Positions 22,240 through 35,429 are shown, counted from the first letter of the stretch. The stretch is 64,000 nucleotides of DNA from Diplocarpon mali (GCA_024741835.1 JAENRP010000247.1:1-64000), one strand, 5' to 3'. Notes: generated by a model not told the origin, from the letters alone. A program made the numbers and translations.

Positions 22240-23996
22240 GTGATGAAGGGCAAGGGCATTTCTGGAAGCTAGTCCTACCCTCGATATTCGAATCATTCAA
22301 AGGCTCAACCCCCCGACATTCGTATGGCCTAGTAGGACTGGTCACCTTGGCCGATAGTAAAGGGTCGAGAGCACAGGGACCCTCACGAGTCGTTCAGACC
22401 CGCAGCCTTCACGGCCTGGCCACTGCGATGAAACCAGACACCAGAAAGAAGAGATCAAGTCATCGTCAAGACAAGGAGAAGGTGTTATGTATACTCTCCC
22501 GAAAACCATGTGATTCCTACTCACAGTCGCTTCAGCTCGCGCTTCTTCTGTACAGCCATGTGATTGACACCAGACCCTCAAATAAGTAACAAATCGCCAT
22601 CTGGAATTCATGGTGAGGACAACACGAACATTGGACTTCCTGAGGTGGCTCTTGTTTACAAGCCTCTGAACCAGCCAGATTACCTTACATTCTGTTGCAC
22701 GTCGCAATTCTGGTCGCATTCGATTGCTGCATCTGGTCGATGGCGCGACACGATACGGGCAGTCCGTCCCTGGAGCCAAAAGGAACTTTGTCGCTACGGT
22801 TGTGCTCATCGCATTCTCGTAATTCGGCCTGTGTCTTCGAGCCGTTCCGAGTACGAATATCTGGGTCGCCGTCGCCCAAACTTGCTTCTTGAGTTGCACC
22901 TGAGAATATACACGACCTACCATCCTGACCAACTATTCTTATCGTGTTTCGCAGTTTCAATTGCTGCGTCGGCATCACAGGAATCCGCCACTTGCGGGAT
23001 TCGGACCCTACCTACTAAGCACTGGCGTCTGGTGAGGCTCGCAACGCCCGGCTCCCCAGGCAGGGCGAGGGCTGGATTCCGTCTCACCACCTCAGCACCA
23101 CCGCAGCATCATTGAGGCTCGCAGATATGCTCTGGAAACCCTACACACACTATCTGTACCAGTATTTTTCCGCAGAAAACATCGTCGCCTACTCCTTGCG
23201 TGCGAGTTCGTGTAAACCTGCTACGTGCTGTTTTCTTGTCAGGTCATCGCTTTCTTGGGCAAGAGCTGCAAGACTCCAGAGAATTCCTCACTCTGGTCAG
23301 CGGCAGCATGGAAGCCCAGTGGTGCTCCGGCCCCGGCTTCTTGCACTGCATCTTCGTTTCAGTTGAAGGCCGGTACTGTGCAGTTTGTCGGCCAGGCTTG
23401 AACAAGTCTACGCGAGGATACGTGTGGCATATTTCTGAGGCTTCCACTATGCTGCACCGCTAAGGATATGCTGGTTATTATGGTGCAACTCTGTACGAGA
23501 ATTCCCCCGTTCGTTCTAGGTACAGGTAAGAGTATCGTCGATATCAGGCACTTGCTAGAATGTGACTCCCGGGTCAGGTCACTGACGAAATGAAGCTCTC
23601 AGGTGATATTCTGCAAGGGCAAAACAATGCTGCCGCATCGTACCGATTTGTGCATTCGGCACACGAGTCTGATCTGAGGTCCCATGGTGTATTGTCTATC
23701 CGTTGTTATGGAAAACAGAAGTGAGATGGCGTTCAATGATTTCAAGCGCATAGACGAAGGAAGTCACAGTGAGATCTGGTACGTTGCGCCCAAACCGACT
23801 CTAGGACCGACTCCCAGCTACTATGGGCTTGGCCAGACTGTGCTTCTTCGGAACTCCATCCAAGAACGTAGTTACGGAATCGCCTCCTTTGGTAGGAGTG
23901 ACAGCCGTCGAATCGATTTGCCCAGCGAGGTAGACGAGGGCAGCACTTCTTCTGCTGCAATGTCGGCGTCCAGGTCAGGAGAAAAGTGTTAAGGGG
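22240..23996. other. Intergenic without a supported gene
   Basis: Several overlapping frames of 60-196 aa exist on both strands (for example 22342-22932 minus and 22564-23115 plus), but none shows a domain or a convincing exon chain. A stretch near 22987 on the minus strand resembles a tRNA B-box (GGTCCGAATCC) but has no A-box partner. Confidence 0.45.
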
Positions 23997-24305
23997 CTAG
24001 AAAGGGCCGGCGACAACGCCAACTTGCTCTGCGGAAAAGTGAGTTTCCTTGATGCCGTATGTGCCGTCGACAGAGAGTTTCTGGGGCCTGGTCGCATTAG
24101 CTAGAGCCCAAGCAACAATAATGTAAATTGTGGACATTGCTAGAGTCTTGATAAAAGTGCAGAATTCCGCAGTCCACTCAACCGGCACGCTCGTATCTCC
24201 AACCACAAATTCTAGTTGCTCGTGGCCGGTCTCATATCTCAGAATAGTCGGGTTATCGGCGTATAATGTAAGGGATGGATGAGCTGTCTCGAAGGGTGTC
24301 CGATA
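23997..24305 (-). CDS. Possible C-terminal exon of an unidentified protein
   Basis: The minus-strand frame is open from 24305 to a TAG at 23997 and reads smoothly: TPFETAHPSLTLYADNPTIL.., EFVVGDTSVPVEWTAEFCTF, KTLAMSTIYIIVAWALANAT, ending VDGTYGIKETHFSAEQVGVV.. There is a weak hydrophobic stretch in the middle. No ATG lies near the 5' end (the frame is closed by TAG at 24306), so if real it needs an upstream exon, which I could not place in the short gap before riboflavin synthase. It could also be a gene relic. Family not recognised. Confidence 0.35.
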   Translation of the reverse strand, partial: YRTPFETAHPSLTLYADNPTILRYETGHEQLEFVVGDTSVPVEWTAEFCTFIKTLAMSTIYIIVAWALANATRPQKLSVDGTYGIKETHFSAEQVGVVAGPF

Positions 24306-24511
24306 CTACTTTGGTTAAGATCCAACCGCTTTACTGTGTACAAAGTATTCCTGGGTCGTGACGATAGATAGAAGCTTGCAGTGGTCTCAAGGTATACAAA
24401 AGCTAAATCAGATAGAGAGGGGCTGCTGAGTCATCTTTTGGCGGGGTAACGTGCTGCTTGAGTCAATAGCGGCATCACCACCAGCGTATATAACCCTCGA
24501 CGGCAGCCAGA

Positions 24512-25260
24512 ATGTTCACAGGCATTGTCGAGATAATAGGAGGTTAGTGGCAGCATATCGAGACTTGCATTGTCCCTGCGTTCTCTAACAGCCTCCAGTC
24601 GTCTCCGAACTCAATCCCCAGTCCGAGGATGGCGGTACGAACCTCACCATCTCCAACGCTTCCGGAATTCTAGACGACTGCCATCTCGGCGACAGCATCA
24701 GCGTCAACGGCACATGCCTTACCGTTACCGCCTTTGACAAATCTACCTTCCAAGTCGGCGTCGCCCCCGAAACTCTGCGGAGAACGAACCTGGGCTCCTT
24801 GAAGCAAGGAAGTCATGTCAATCTCGAGCGAGCGGTGTCTGCGAGTACGCGGATGGGCGGGCATTTCGTGCAGGGACACGTAGATACTGTGGGGATCATC
24901 CTGAAGATTGAACCGGATGGGAATGCTTTGACATTTAGGTTCCAGCCGAGGGAGAAAAGCGTACTGAGATACGTGGTGGAGAAGGGATATGTGACGCTTG
25001 ACGGGGCGAGCCTGACGGTCACCAAGGTGGATGACGGGGAGGGATGGTGGGAGGTTATGCTGATTGCGTATACCCAGGACAAGGTCGTCACGGCGAGCAA
25101 GAAGCAGGGCGAGGAGGTCAATGTCGAGGTTGACCAGATCGGTAAATACGTGGAGAAGGCTGTCGAGGGGTATTTTTCAAACGGGAGCGGTGGGGAGCCC
25201 GCCATCTTACAGAAGATGGTCGAGAGGATTGTTGATGCGAAACTGAAATCGACAAAGTAG
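24512..25260 (+). CDS. RIB5: Riboflavin synthase (alpha-chain type)
   Basis: Exons 24512-24542 and 24599-25260 (56-nt intron) give 230 aa. The enzyme dismutates two molecules of 6,7-dimethyl-8-ribityllumazine to riboflavin and the pyrimidinedione, the last step of vitamin B2 synthesis. The diagnostic N-terminus MFTGIVEIIG is on the short first exon. Two lumazine-binding repeats follow: the first with SISVNGTCLTVTAF and MGGHFVQGHVDTVG, the second with FRFQPREKSVLRYVVEKGYV, LDGASLTVTKVD and AYTQDKVV. The acceptor at 24597-24598 (CCAG) is preferred to the upstream CAG because only it keeps phase (GVVSELNPQ). Length is normal for fungi. Confidence 0.93.
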
Positions 25261-25683
25261 CAAAGAAATGCTTCAGCACCAGGTTTCATCGTTCAATTTT
25301 TGGTACTGAAATAAAGCTAGCGAATCGGCACACAGGCTCTCCTCACAGTTCTCCGCCTTTTCTCGACGCCCTTTGAAGGTTTCTACCGCAAATATGCTAT
25401 CGCCGTGGCCCAATGGACGGCAGGACCTCATTACTTTGATGCGTGGTGCTACGACGACGGCCCTCGCGACGATCTAGGTGTCGGTCTTTGACACTTTTCT
25501 TGAGCCGCGGTCATTTTCCGAATCTCTCTTCAGTTTTGCCCTAGGTTCACTCCGAGACACATTCTTCCCCTTCCTGCTCTGTCCTATGCTTTTCCTGCAG
25601 TTTCGGGTGGGATGGCGCGAAATTCACGAGGGTCGAAGTTACGTTATGTTGCTGAGCCTCCAGCTCCATGCTGGCTTTTGGTC
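25261..25683. other. Convergent intergenic region
   Basis: The 3' regions of riboflavin synthase and the Cys-rich gene face each other here. No further feature seen. Confidence 0.5.
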
Positions 25684-26556
25684 CTAGGATGGGAGCCATA
25701 AAGGGGGCGTATCAAAGGTCCATCCCGGACTGGCCAAGTCCTCGCCGCCAACCTGTTCATCAGTCCCAGCCTGCATATTTCCAGCCGTATCCTCCCCCCA
25801 TTTGTATTCCTCCTCCATCGTCTCAGTGTACATCTCTGTCCTATGTGCGATTTCATTATCATCCATGGCGGCCCATCGATTGTAGAAAGTATGTGCATTT
25901 TCAATCGGGTCACCTCCACGGATTTCGTCGGGCACTGACTCAATGGATTCGAGAAGACAGTCAGGACATTGCCTGTGAATGCAGCTTCTGGCTGCACACA
26001 TGTTGTTCGTTCCAACCATCCATGCCTGGCAATTTCAATCAGTCCGTGTCACCGCATACTGAACACTACTTAATGGTTCGTGACTCACTGAAGCATGTCG
26101 CATCCATTCAGGGGCAGTCTTGCTGAAGCAGCATATCCATCGTCTCGGTTGGTCAGAGGCAGGCATCTGTTCGTACGTGCGACGTGATCCATGGTCAAGA
26201 GCTTCTGGCATTGCTTGTGGTAGGTTTTGATCCGATGTACGACTTCCGTCGGTCATTACATAGGGTGAAGCATAAGCCGGTGGCTCATAGCGCAAGAAGC
26301 GATCGTACGGAGTTGGAGCACTGCCGACTGGAGTATCCAAGTGGTGATTTGCTGGCGTTGCTCGTGATGAGTTATAATTTGAAGCACCATCCCTCCTGAC
26401 CATCCCGTAAGGCGAAGCATGACTAGGTGAGTTGCCGCCGGTGAATTTTTGATGTTGAGATATGGCTTCTTGACCCTGATATCCCAAGTAGTGATTTGCT
26501 GGCTCCTCTTCAGCTTTGGAGGGGTGCGGATATTCGGAAGGCCCAGCAGATGACAT
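25684..26556 (-). CDS. Hypothetical Cys-rich (zinc-ribbon-like) protein
   Basis: Exons 26556-26089 and 26025-25684 (63-nt intron GTGAGT..CCAG) give 269 aa. The first 120 residues are polar, Pro/Ser/Tyr-rich and probably disordered. A compact Cys block follows: RRWICCFSKTAPEWMRHA, and after the splice AWMVGTNNMCAARSCIHRQC-PDC. The spacing W-x-C-C..C-x4-C-x(4)-C-x2-C suggests a degenerate zinc ribbon of the kind found in many fungal proteins (WxCxxCg..CxxCxHxxCxxC). An acidic C-terminal tail (TETMEEEYKWGEDTAGN) ends the protein. The intron falls inside the Cys block, and joining it makes the block continuous, which supports the model. Function unknown; no close family recognised. Confidence 0.65.
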
Positions 26557-28520
26557 TGGGTTATCGTGGAAGGGTAGAAAGGTTTGGACGGCTCAAGGCC
26601 GAATTGTTTATTTTCGGGTTCGATTGAACTCGCTACTTGGGATCCGGCTGATGGTATCGCTGACCACTGTACGGCCCGACAACAACCATTTCTTTGGAGT
26701 CGCGACACGTGTAGATGTGGGCCAACGGCGAGTGGTAGAAGGAATATAAAGCTATATATATACGAATTACACAGTTCGAATACGGCACGTGGATCTGATG
26801 GGCCTCGCCTCTCGAGAGTCGGTCGCGGGAGAGTTATTCTCTTGTTTGTTTTTCGAGGAAGGAAGGATTGTCGTAAGTTCGGCTAACGCTAAGCGAAAAG
26901 AGCCATTCCTGATCGGGATGTTGACTTGGAGAAGCGACGTCCAGGATCAATCTTTTATTTACCGAGTACTTGGTGAGCTGCTCAGCGGCCTCCGCGCCTC
27001 CATCGATTCGGGGATGCTGTTCGATGGAGGAAAAGTCATGGCATGGTATGGCAGGATACGAGATGATATGAGAGGACGCTTACCCTTTCGTATTGGGCAT
27101 TATCAGGAGGGATGCCCGAGATGACGAAATTATACCCGCCGCTCCAAACAGATTAGTTTTCTTCAGAAACCTTCGGAATGGCGCTGGATCGTATTGAGCT
27201 CTTAGCCGTAGCTCATTCAAAGATACCGTACTGAGCCGGGAACCGGTCTTAGTCCATCAGGTCCCTTGGCCTATCCGAGTGTATCCCAGCCTGAAGTGAC
27301 AACAAAAAGCACGGCTTTGGCAAAAGATTGGACATTTAAATACATCAACTTTAGATAAAACCTCGTGAGATTCATATTCATGACAATATCTGCTGTGAAT
27401 TACGCTTGAGCTACAAATGCATTGGAAGGTGGTGCAAGATCCATACTCAATCTGCCGTGCGAAATTTCATTTTAAAAAGCAGACCAAGAATCTGTTTCAG
27501 CCTCAGACTCAGCTTCTGGGCACTCGTGTCAAGCTCTATATTACCGGTCAGCTTCCCACGGGAGCAACATCTCGAATGCCCATACTCGCTGGGGTTGAGA
27601 TTCTCGATATCCGACCACCTGTTGCGCGATTTCATTATACCAGCCATCTCGAATTCGGGCAAAAATGCTGGAGCAAGCAACGAGCACTGTAGCATGCTTT
27701 CGTTTCCAGATCCTTATCTGCCTTGTAGCCATATACCACAAGTCCAAGTAGAACCGGGCCATGGGAAGGCTGGAACTCCGTCTCAAGCGCTTCGCTGTCA
27801 CCCGTCATCACTGCTTTCGTACGTCTCATATTCGGAAGGGGGACATTGGGTCTTCTCGACATGTTGTCCGTTCGTTTCGCTCTGCCATACATGTCACTGA
27901 ATCTCGTAGCATATCCAAGGCGCTGATGGGTGGAGAGCATAATGTACTACGAGAATCGAGGCGCTGGAAAGTGTTACGAGACGACCAAGGTTTTCGGGTT
28001 CTTAAAGAACAGCTTTCGGTTTTGAAAACGAGACAAAGACCAGCCTGCTCACCATCTCGCTTACTTGCAAAACAACGTAGGCGTCTAGGAGAAGTCAAGA
28101 CTCCTTTTTAGCCGAGGAAACATAAATCGGAAAAGCGTACTGCAAGATTCAGCAAAATTTAGAAAGGGAAAACAACGCACAACGCGTGACTACATAGCGT
28201 TTGGTGCACGCTTCTCTGTAACGGGATGGACACATAACACAGACCGGAGATTCAATCACGTCTATTACGAAATGTCTGAACAACAGAGAGCTTATCGTGA
28301 AAGTAAGACAGGGAGTGATGCAAGTGGAGGAGAAAATGCCAAAAACATGCCCCGTCCTATAACATCCATGCATCCTGAGCCAGCGCCGCATTGATATACA
28401 AATCTAAAAGCTCACTGTCGCTTACCGGCACCAGCATCCGATCTACACAATATTTAAGTTATGTCGAAGAAAGCCTTTTTGAGGAAAAGAAAAAGAAGAA
28501 AAAAACCTATCGCACAAGCA
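26557..28520. other. Intergenic without a supported gene
   Basis: Contains the promoter of the Cys-rich gene and the 3' flank of MUS81. Frames at 27406-28111 overlap on both strands (82-164 aa) with no domain or clean splice chain. A purine run (gaaaagaaaaagaagaaaaaaa) lies at 28486-28507, next to the MUS81 stop. Confidence 0.5.
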
Positions 28521-30290
28521 CTACTCATCGACGTCGCCCCAAACCTGCGAGATACGCACACTTACAGCCTTCCCGAGCTTCTTCGTCCCGATTAGGTGAC
28601 TCATCTGGTCTGAGACCAGAGCCATCTTTTCCTTCTTAGCTTGCTCAACTCCGTCTGCTCTCTCATCAATTCTTCTGTAAGCTTCCGCTAACTCAAACGG
28701 AGTTTTCCAGCGCTTTTGGATTTCCAATGCCTTCTCTGCCGTTACACCTTTAGTGCATAGTAGCATCTTCAGGTATACATCCCTCAGCGTCAGACTACTC
28801 GTCTTTGAGCTTATGGACTTGAAGACGTCGTAAGTGATATGATAATTGGTCGACGGTTCCGTGTTCGCTAAATGGTTAAGTAGTGGAAGGTAATTCTGGG
28901 TGGTGATCACCTTTGTTGGGATGAGATGGAGGGGCTTCGACTCATACTTGTCTCTGAGAAGCTTCGTCATACTGGCTAAGTATTGGATGGTGTCGTCCAT
29001 GGTCTGAGTCTTCTTGACGAAGAATCCGTTGACGACTTGGGTCGAGGCGATCGCTGATGCAATATGTTGAGCGTAATATTCGGCTTCTATCTTGGCTTCC
29101 TCGATGATGTAGATAACGTTCTTTACCCCGGACCTCCGGAGTCTGAACTTTTGCTCGAGGAATCGCTTATCTTTGATAGAGGATACAAGGTCATCCAGTC
29201 GCTTCCGCTCAACAACATAATCAAGAACAACCTCACTTCCTTCAAGTCCACGTCGCTGAAGTAGATTCGGATCGTGGAGCTTGGCTACCCACAAAAAGTC
29301 ACCAAGCGAGAGACCCCGGCTAATTGGCTTAACACCTTTCTTCTCCAGATGATCTAGAAGATAATCTCGGTTTCTTTGTGATTTGACTTCCCGATTATCG
29401 ACAATGAGCTCCACGTCGAACGAACCAGGCTCAAGCATGATGGGGTCGAATGACGGCAACTCTGCATCCGATGAGACGGGATTACCCTCTGGTACGTTAT
29501 CTGACGCCCGGGACTTCCTGGGGGACACAGATGGCCGAGTTACGGATCGTCTGGGTGGGTTTTCTGCGTCTGCGTCTTCATCCTCCGGACCTGCACTTGC
29601 TCTGTCTGCGACGACAAATTGACTCGTCCGCCCTTTGAAAGGATTACTCGCCTTTCTCATTCTATCTGCAAGCTCCCAGCCATCTTCTGACAAGAAGTAT
29701 TGCTTGCTTGGCCTCCCTTTTGAATATACCAAGTCCTTGTCCTCGAGAGTCTTCATCGAGTTCCAGGCCGTGTAAAAGTCCTTCGGGCCGCTCACCTCAG
29801 TGAAAGAAACATCGCAGAGTGGCTGAGCAAGTTCGATGAGATCGGCTTTTGTGATACCGGTCTGTGAGTCTTTGTCGAGTGTTGCCAGGGCATGAATAAG
29901 GGCCCAAGGACCACTCCCGAGTTTCGGTGTGTATTCCTTCGTCTTTCTCGGTTTCTTCCCTGGGGATGGAGCATCTTCTTCTCCATCATCATGGCCCTCC
30001 GCAGCAGTGACTCCGGCCTGCTTCTTCTTTCTTTTGTGTGGTCTTACCGGCATCGGTTGGTTGTTTGCTGCACACCAATCTTCGAGCTCCCTTGTCAATT
30101 TCCTGACCAATCCCTCCCCCCAGCCAAATAGCTGTTGTGCCTCGGACGGATGTTGCATTTGATAGGGGCAAGCTTTCAGAGACGTTCGTGCCTTTTTGTA
30201 GGTCTGGATCCCTTTCGTATTGCGATCCGTAGCTGTGTTGACCCATTCATCTACGAATCCGAGCCAGAGAGTGTTTGGGCAGTCCGGCAT
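28521..30290 (-). CDS. MUS81: MUS81, structure-selective endonuclease subunit
   Basis: Single exon, 589 aa. MUS81 pairs with EME1/MMS4 and cuts 3' flaps, replication forks and nicked Holliday junctions in the nucleus. The order is typical: N-terminal helix-hairpin-helix region (residues 1-80, CPNTLWLGFVDEW..), basic linker (KRKKKQ), winged helix (about 120-215, GSGPWALIHALATL, GRPSKQYFLSEDGWELA), acidic/Ser-rich linker, then the ERCC4 nuclease domain. That domain has VDNRE (about 298-301) and the catalytic ERKxxxD motif as VVERKRLDDLVSSIKDKRF (361-367). A C-terminal HhH pair follows (LCTKGVTAEKALEIQKRWKT). All active-site residues are present. It starts at the ATG 382 bp from the PCM1 start, so the two share a divergent promoter. 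Confidence 0.95.
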   Translation of the reverse strand: MPDCPNTLWLGFVDEWVNTATDRNTKGIQTYKKARTSLKACPYQMQHPSEAQQLFGWGEGLVRKLTRELEDWCAANNQPMPVRPHKRKKKQAGVTAAEGHDDGEEDAPSPGKKPRKTKEYTPKLGSGPWALIHALATLDKDSQTGITKADLIELAQPLCDVSFTEVSGPKDFYTAWNSMKTLEDKDLVYSKGRPSKQYFLSEDGWELADRMRKASNPFKGRTSQFVVADRASAGPEDEDADAENPPRRSVTRPSVSPRKSRASDNVPEGNPVSSDAELPSFDPIMLEPGSFDVELIVDNREVKSQRNRDYLLDHLEKKGVKPISRGLSLGDFLWVAKLHDPNLLQRRGLEGSEVVLDYVVERKRLDDLVSSIKDKRFLEQKFRLRRSGVKNVIYIIEEAKIEAEYYAQHIASAIASTQVVNGFFVKKTQTMDDTIQYLASMTKLLRDKYESKPLHLIPTKVITTQNYLPLLNHLANTEPSTNYHITYDVFKSISSKTSSLTLRDVYLKMLLCTKGVTAEKALEIQKRWKTPFELAEAYRRIDERADGVEQAKKEKMALVSDQMSHLIGTKKLGKAVSVRISQVWGDVDE

Positions 30291-30672
30291 TGCGAGCGCG
30301 TGCGAAATACGGTGGTGCGCCTGCAGTCAGAAACAAGCCGCAAGCGACAGGCGAAGAAATACGAGACTTTGCGAGGCAAAGAGGTTGTAGTGAAATGGAT
30401 CTCTCGCGATACGATCGGGGTCGTGGAGTGAAGTCGCGTTACCCGAATGTCTGACGCGCTTTACAGCGCCAGACCCCGTGATCAATCTTGGCAACCCCTC
30501 GGCGGTGAACAAACACCCTGCTGCTAGACAGTGTCCGTGCACTAACTTTGCGAGTATCTCACTCCAGCTGGATATTTACCCCTCCTCCTCCTACCTTTTG
30601 ATCACTACCCATTTTCATCCTCCATCCTCAATTTTCATTTCTTTCACCATCTCTGCCTCCTAAACCTCCATC
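30291..30672. promoter_or_regulatory. Divergent MUS81/PCM1 promoter region
   Basis: The 382 bp between two divergent starts must carry both promoters. The PCM1 side has a long pyrimidine-rich leader (cccctcctcctcctacc.. to ..ctgcctcctaaacctccatc), typical of fungal core promoters. No TATA box is evident. Confidence 0.55.
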
Positions 30673-32340
30673 ATGGCCGATCATCTTCTCGCTGCGTCCA
30701 ACAAGCATCCTAAACCAGCAGATCGTGTCTTCCAATATGGCACGGCAGGGTTTCGAATGAAAGCTAGCCTCCTCGACAGCGTAGTCTTCCGCGTTGGTCT
30801 CGTCGCCGCTCTACGATCCCGAAAGCTGGGAGGACAAACGATTGGAGTAATGATCACAGCTTCTCATAATCCACCTGAAGACAACGGTGTCAAGCTCGTT
30901 GACCCGATGGGAGAGATGCTTGAGAACTCCTGGGAGGCATATTCGACTGAGCTGGCCAACGCGAAGAACGAGGATGTAGCCAAGGTGTACACGAGCTTAG
31001 AAAAGAAGCTGAAGATCAACCCGGAGACTCCTGCGAGGGTCATCTATGCTAGGGATACGAGACCAAGTGGCCCTGCTTTGGTGCACGCACTGGTGGATGC
31101 GTTGACGGCTGCTGGTGCGGAGTATACAGACTATAAGCTTCTTACGACTCCTCAGTTGCATTATCTTACTAGATGCACGAACACAGAAGGTACACCACAG
31201 AGCTATGGAGATGTTAGCGAGAAGGGATACTACGAGAAGTTGAGCTCGGCATTTGTCCGCGCCATGAAGGGCACGAAGACTGTTGGTCAAGTGACTGTTG
31301 ATTGTGCCAATGGTGTTGGTGGACCCAAACTGGCCGAGCTACTTAAGTACTTGCCCAAGGCATCACAGGGAGGCGTCGATATTAAAATCATCAATGACGA
31401 CGTCCTGAAGGCTGAAGTGTTGAACCACGACGTAAGTAGATATGCCAATTGTGTCCTTCAATATTGACATATTCAGTGTGGAGCAGATTATGTCAAGACA
31501 AAGCAACGAGCTCCTCCATCCTCTAGAGCTGGGCCAAGCGAACGCTGCTGCTCGCTAGATGGTGATGCCGACAGAATTATCTACTACTTCAACGATCCAG
31601 AGCATGGCTTCCGTCTTCTGGACGGCGACAAGATTGCAACATTGGCCGCATCTTTCATTGGCGATTTGGCCAAGGTAGCAAAGCTCTCCGACGAGCTGAA
31701 GATCGGTGTTGTACAAACTGCTTATGCCAATGGAGCTTCTACCAAATACGTCGAGAAATCTCTAGGCCTCCCAGTCGTCTGCACACCGACTGGAGTCAAA
31801 TGGCTTCACCACGCAGCCACCAAATTTGACGTTGGCGTTTATTTCGAGGCCAACGGCCACGGCACAGTCGTATTCTCCCAACAAGCCTTGAAAGCCTTCA
31901 AAACCAAAGAACCCGAATCCCCGGCTCAGGCTCAGGCTCTCGAGACTCTGCGCGCCCTGACAGATCTCATCAACCAAACTGTAGGTGACGCCCTCTCAGA
32001 CATGCTCCTCGTTGAAACTATCTTGGCGCACAAGTCCTGGACACCCCGTGAATGGGATCTGACCTACGTCGACCTACCCAACCGTCTCGTGCGTGTTGAG
32101 GTCGGCGATAGGAACCTCTTCAAGACCACAGACGCCGAGCGGAAACTCATCGAGCCGCAAGGTTTGCAGGAGCAGATCGACGCGTTGGTCAAAAAGTTCA
32201 AGGATGGACGGAGCTTTGCACGGGCGTCGGGGACGGAAGATGCTGTGAGAGTGTATGCGGAGGCGGCGACGAGGAGTGAGGCTGATGATCTAGCGGGAAA
32301 GGTTGCGGGGATTTGTAAACAAGGTGGAGAAATTCGTTGA
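30673..32340 (+). CDS. PCM1: Phosphoacetylglucosamine mutase
   Basis: Exons 30673-31431 and 31477-32340 (45-nt intron GTAAGT..TCAG) give 540 aa, the normal family size. The enzyme interconverts GlcNAc-6-phosphate and GlcNAc-1-phosphate in the cytosol on the way to UDP-GlcNAc, the precursor of chitin, N-glycans and GPI anchors. The phosphoserine loop is ITASHNPPEDNG (Ser64). The metal site is SLDGDADRIIYY (DGDADR at 281-286). The sugar-binding loop is YFEANGHGTVVFS, and the C-terminal phosphate-binding loop is FARASGTEDAVRVYAEA. Splicing restores LNHDCGADYVKT. All catalytic motifs are intact. Confidence 0.95.
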
Positions 32341-32860
32341 TTGGTGTTTGAGGGTGGGCCAGTTGCTACCGACAAGAGTTCTATGAGTTATGAGATCCCA
32401 ATGGGCGGAGTTTTGCTCTTAGACAGGTTCGGATAAATATCATTAGCGATTATCGAATACCATCCCGCATCTCAAATATCACAAATGAAATTTGTGCTCC
32501 TGAGGCAGACTGAGCAGTATCTCAAGTGCCGAGGTACTATTTCCACCAACCCCCCTCTCCCCCTCAATTCCAAGTTCCTTGCTAGTGGCTTCGGCTCGGT
32601 CCGCTGCCTACCGAGATCGGCATGCATCTAGAGGTAGCGGGCGGAAGTGGTGATGTCAACAGATCCTCGCGTCTTCCACCAAAGTCGTGACGTGATGTGC
32701 TTCTGCAGTACATGCAGACAAAGCAGACACATCTCTGCCATCTCCAACCACTTGGTCCCCACTTCCCCATCACCAACATCCTCCCGGCGGAAAACTTCAT
32801 ATGCGTTTCCACAATCTAACAAGATCACCTCTCGCCAGATCACTACTAACCAAATCCAAA
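32341..32860. other. Intergenic between PCM1 and NTF2-like gene
   Basis: No coding sequence supported. Contains the terminator side of PCM1 and the promoter of the next gene. Short frames on both strands lack features. Confidence 0.5.
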
Positions 32861-33712
32861 ATGTCAACTGGCGTACCATCCTCCACAGCCCAAGCGCAAG
32901 AGTTCAGCACATCCCCTGTAGGAAGCGATGCAGCGAGCCTCGGGATCGAGAGCACAGATATCCAGGCGGCGACAGGTGTTGAGCTGAGTGCGAGACAGCG
33001 GGTCATCATAGGGAGTGTGTTGGATGTATGTCCTACTCTCCAGCCGATGCCCGAGGAAAAAGAATCGGGGGGTGGTGCTGACATGCTTGATGCAGTTGTT
33101 CAAGGGAAAGCCGACGCATCGGAAGATGAGTCTGTGGACTGTAAGTCTTCTTCTCCTTGCCTTACACGCTTCTGCCTTTCCTGGTAGGCCAAGATGGAAT
33201 CGAAGTCGTAGGACTTGGGAGTTGAGGAAGCTGATGTATGCCCATGACAGGACGATGCCACCTTCGCCGACCCCTTGACGAACGCCCAGGGACGCAAGCA
33301 GTACGAAGCTCAGTGGTGGGGACTCAAAGCTGCATTTTCTGAGATTGTGCGACTTCCCTTTCATCACCATTTCTACTCCTCGTTTCTTACACCCCCGGAA
33401 GACCAAAAGAACAGAATTTAAATTTACACCCTAACGCTGCTTCAGGAACAACTCCATCACAGCGTCACCTCGGCCGGAAACCCTATTACTCTAGACATGA
33501 AGACGCGGTACAAAGTCAAGGGTATCGGTGCCGAAAAAATCATAGAAAGTGTGATTAAGATCCATACCTCTGATACCGGGGAGAAGATCTTGAAGGTAGA
33601 GGATCGGTGGGATGGCAAGATTCCAGAGGGTCCGGTAGCGACAGCGTTCAGGAATCTGAATAGTGTTGTTGTGCCGATTGTGGTGAGCGTACCGAAGGAT
33701 GAGACCAAGTGA
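32861..33712 (+). CDS. Conserved fungal NTF2/SnoaL-like protein
   Basis: Exons 32861-33025, 33096-33140, 33251-33346 and 33446-33712 give 190 aa, all phases consistent. The N-terminus is polar. From about residue 45 the protein resembles NTF2-like (SnoaL-type) small alpha+beta proteins: RQRVIIGSVLDLFKGKPTHR, MSLWTDDATFADPLTNAQGR, QWWGLKAAFSEI. Beta-rich sequence follows (NPITLDMKTRYKVKGIG, IHTSDTGEKILKVEDRWDGK). The placement of WTDDATFADP after a helix is the typical NTF2-like signature. The small exons were placed by joining LDLFKGK and AFSEIEQLHHSV across introns. It is probably a small soluble protein; ligand and role are unknown. Confidence 0.8.
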
Positions 33713-34144
33713 GAGGGGAATTCGAGTCTGGGTAAGGCTGGTTAGGGAGACATTACCGAGCGTGCTTCTGCACTATTGACACGATAAGACAGAATTCCCA
33801 ACGCCCAAGGGGGGAAAAACGCGGCCGTATCGTGATTATGAATTTTACTCCTCTCAAGATGTTTCTCGGAGGAATAGCAGTCGATCGCCTTATGGCGCCT
33901 TCGCCTGCTATGCTGTGCCATCCATCTGAACGCCATTAGAAAAGATTATCATCCGTGGCATGATTCCACTTCATCGCTTTGATTCCGTTAATCCCCGGCT
34001 CCATGCATCCACGGCAAGTTAGCCAAGGCCCGAAAAGAAAAACTGACGGTGAAAATGCACAGAGAAACCCAGGGTCTGCGCTCTCAGCCGCGAAAGAGCC
34101 CTTCCTCCCACCTTCCACCCTCAACTCGTAGATTTCGTTTCACA
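33713..34144. other. Convergent intergenic region
   Basis: Lies between the 3' ends of the NTF2-like gene and the methyltransferase gene. No feature recognised. Confidence 0.5.

Positions 34145-35429
<1,285 letters not shown>

Noticed and set aside
22975..23010. tRNA B-box-like GGTCCGAATCC on the minus strand
   Set aside because: Acceptor and D-arm cannot be paired within tRNA length; no A-box.
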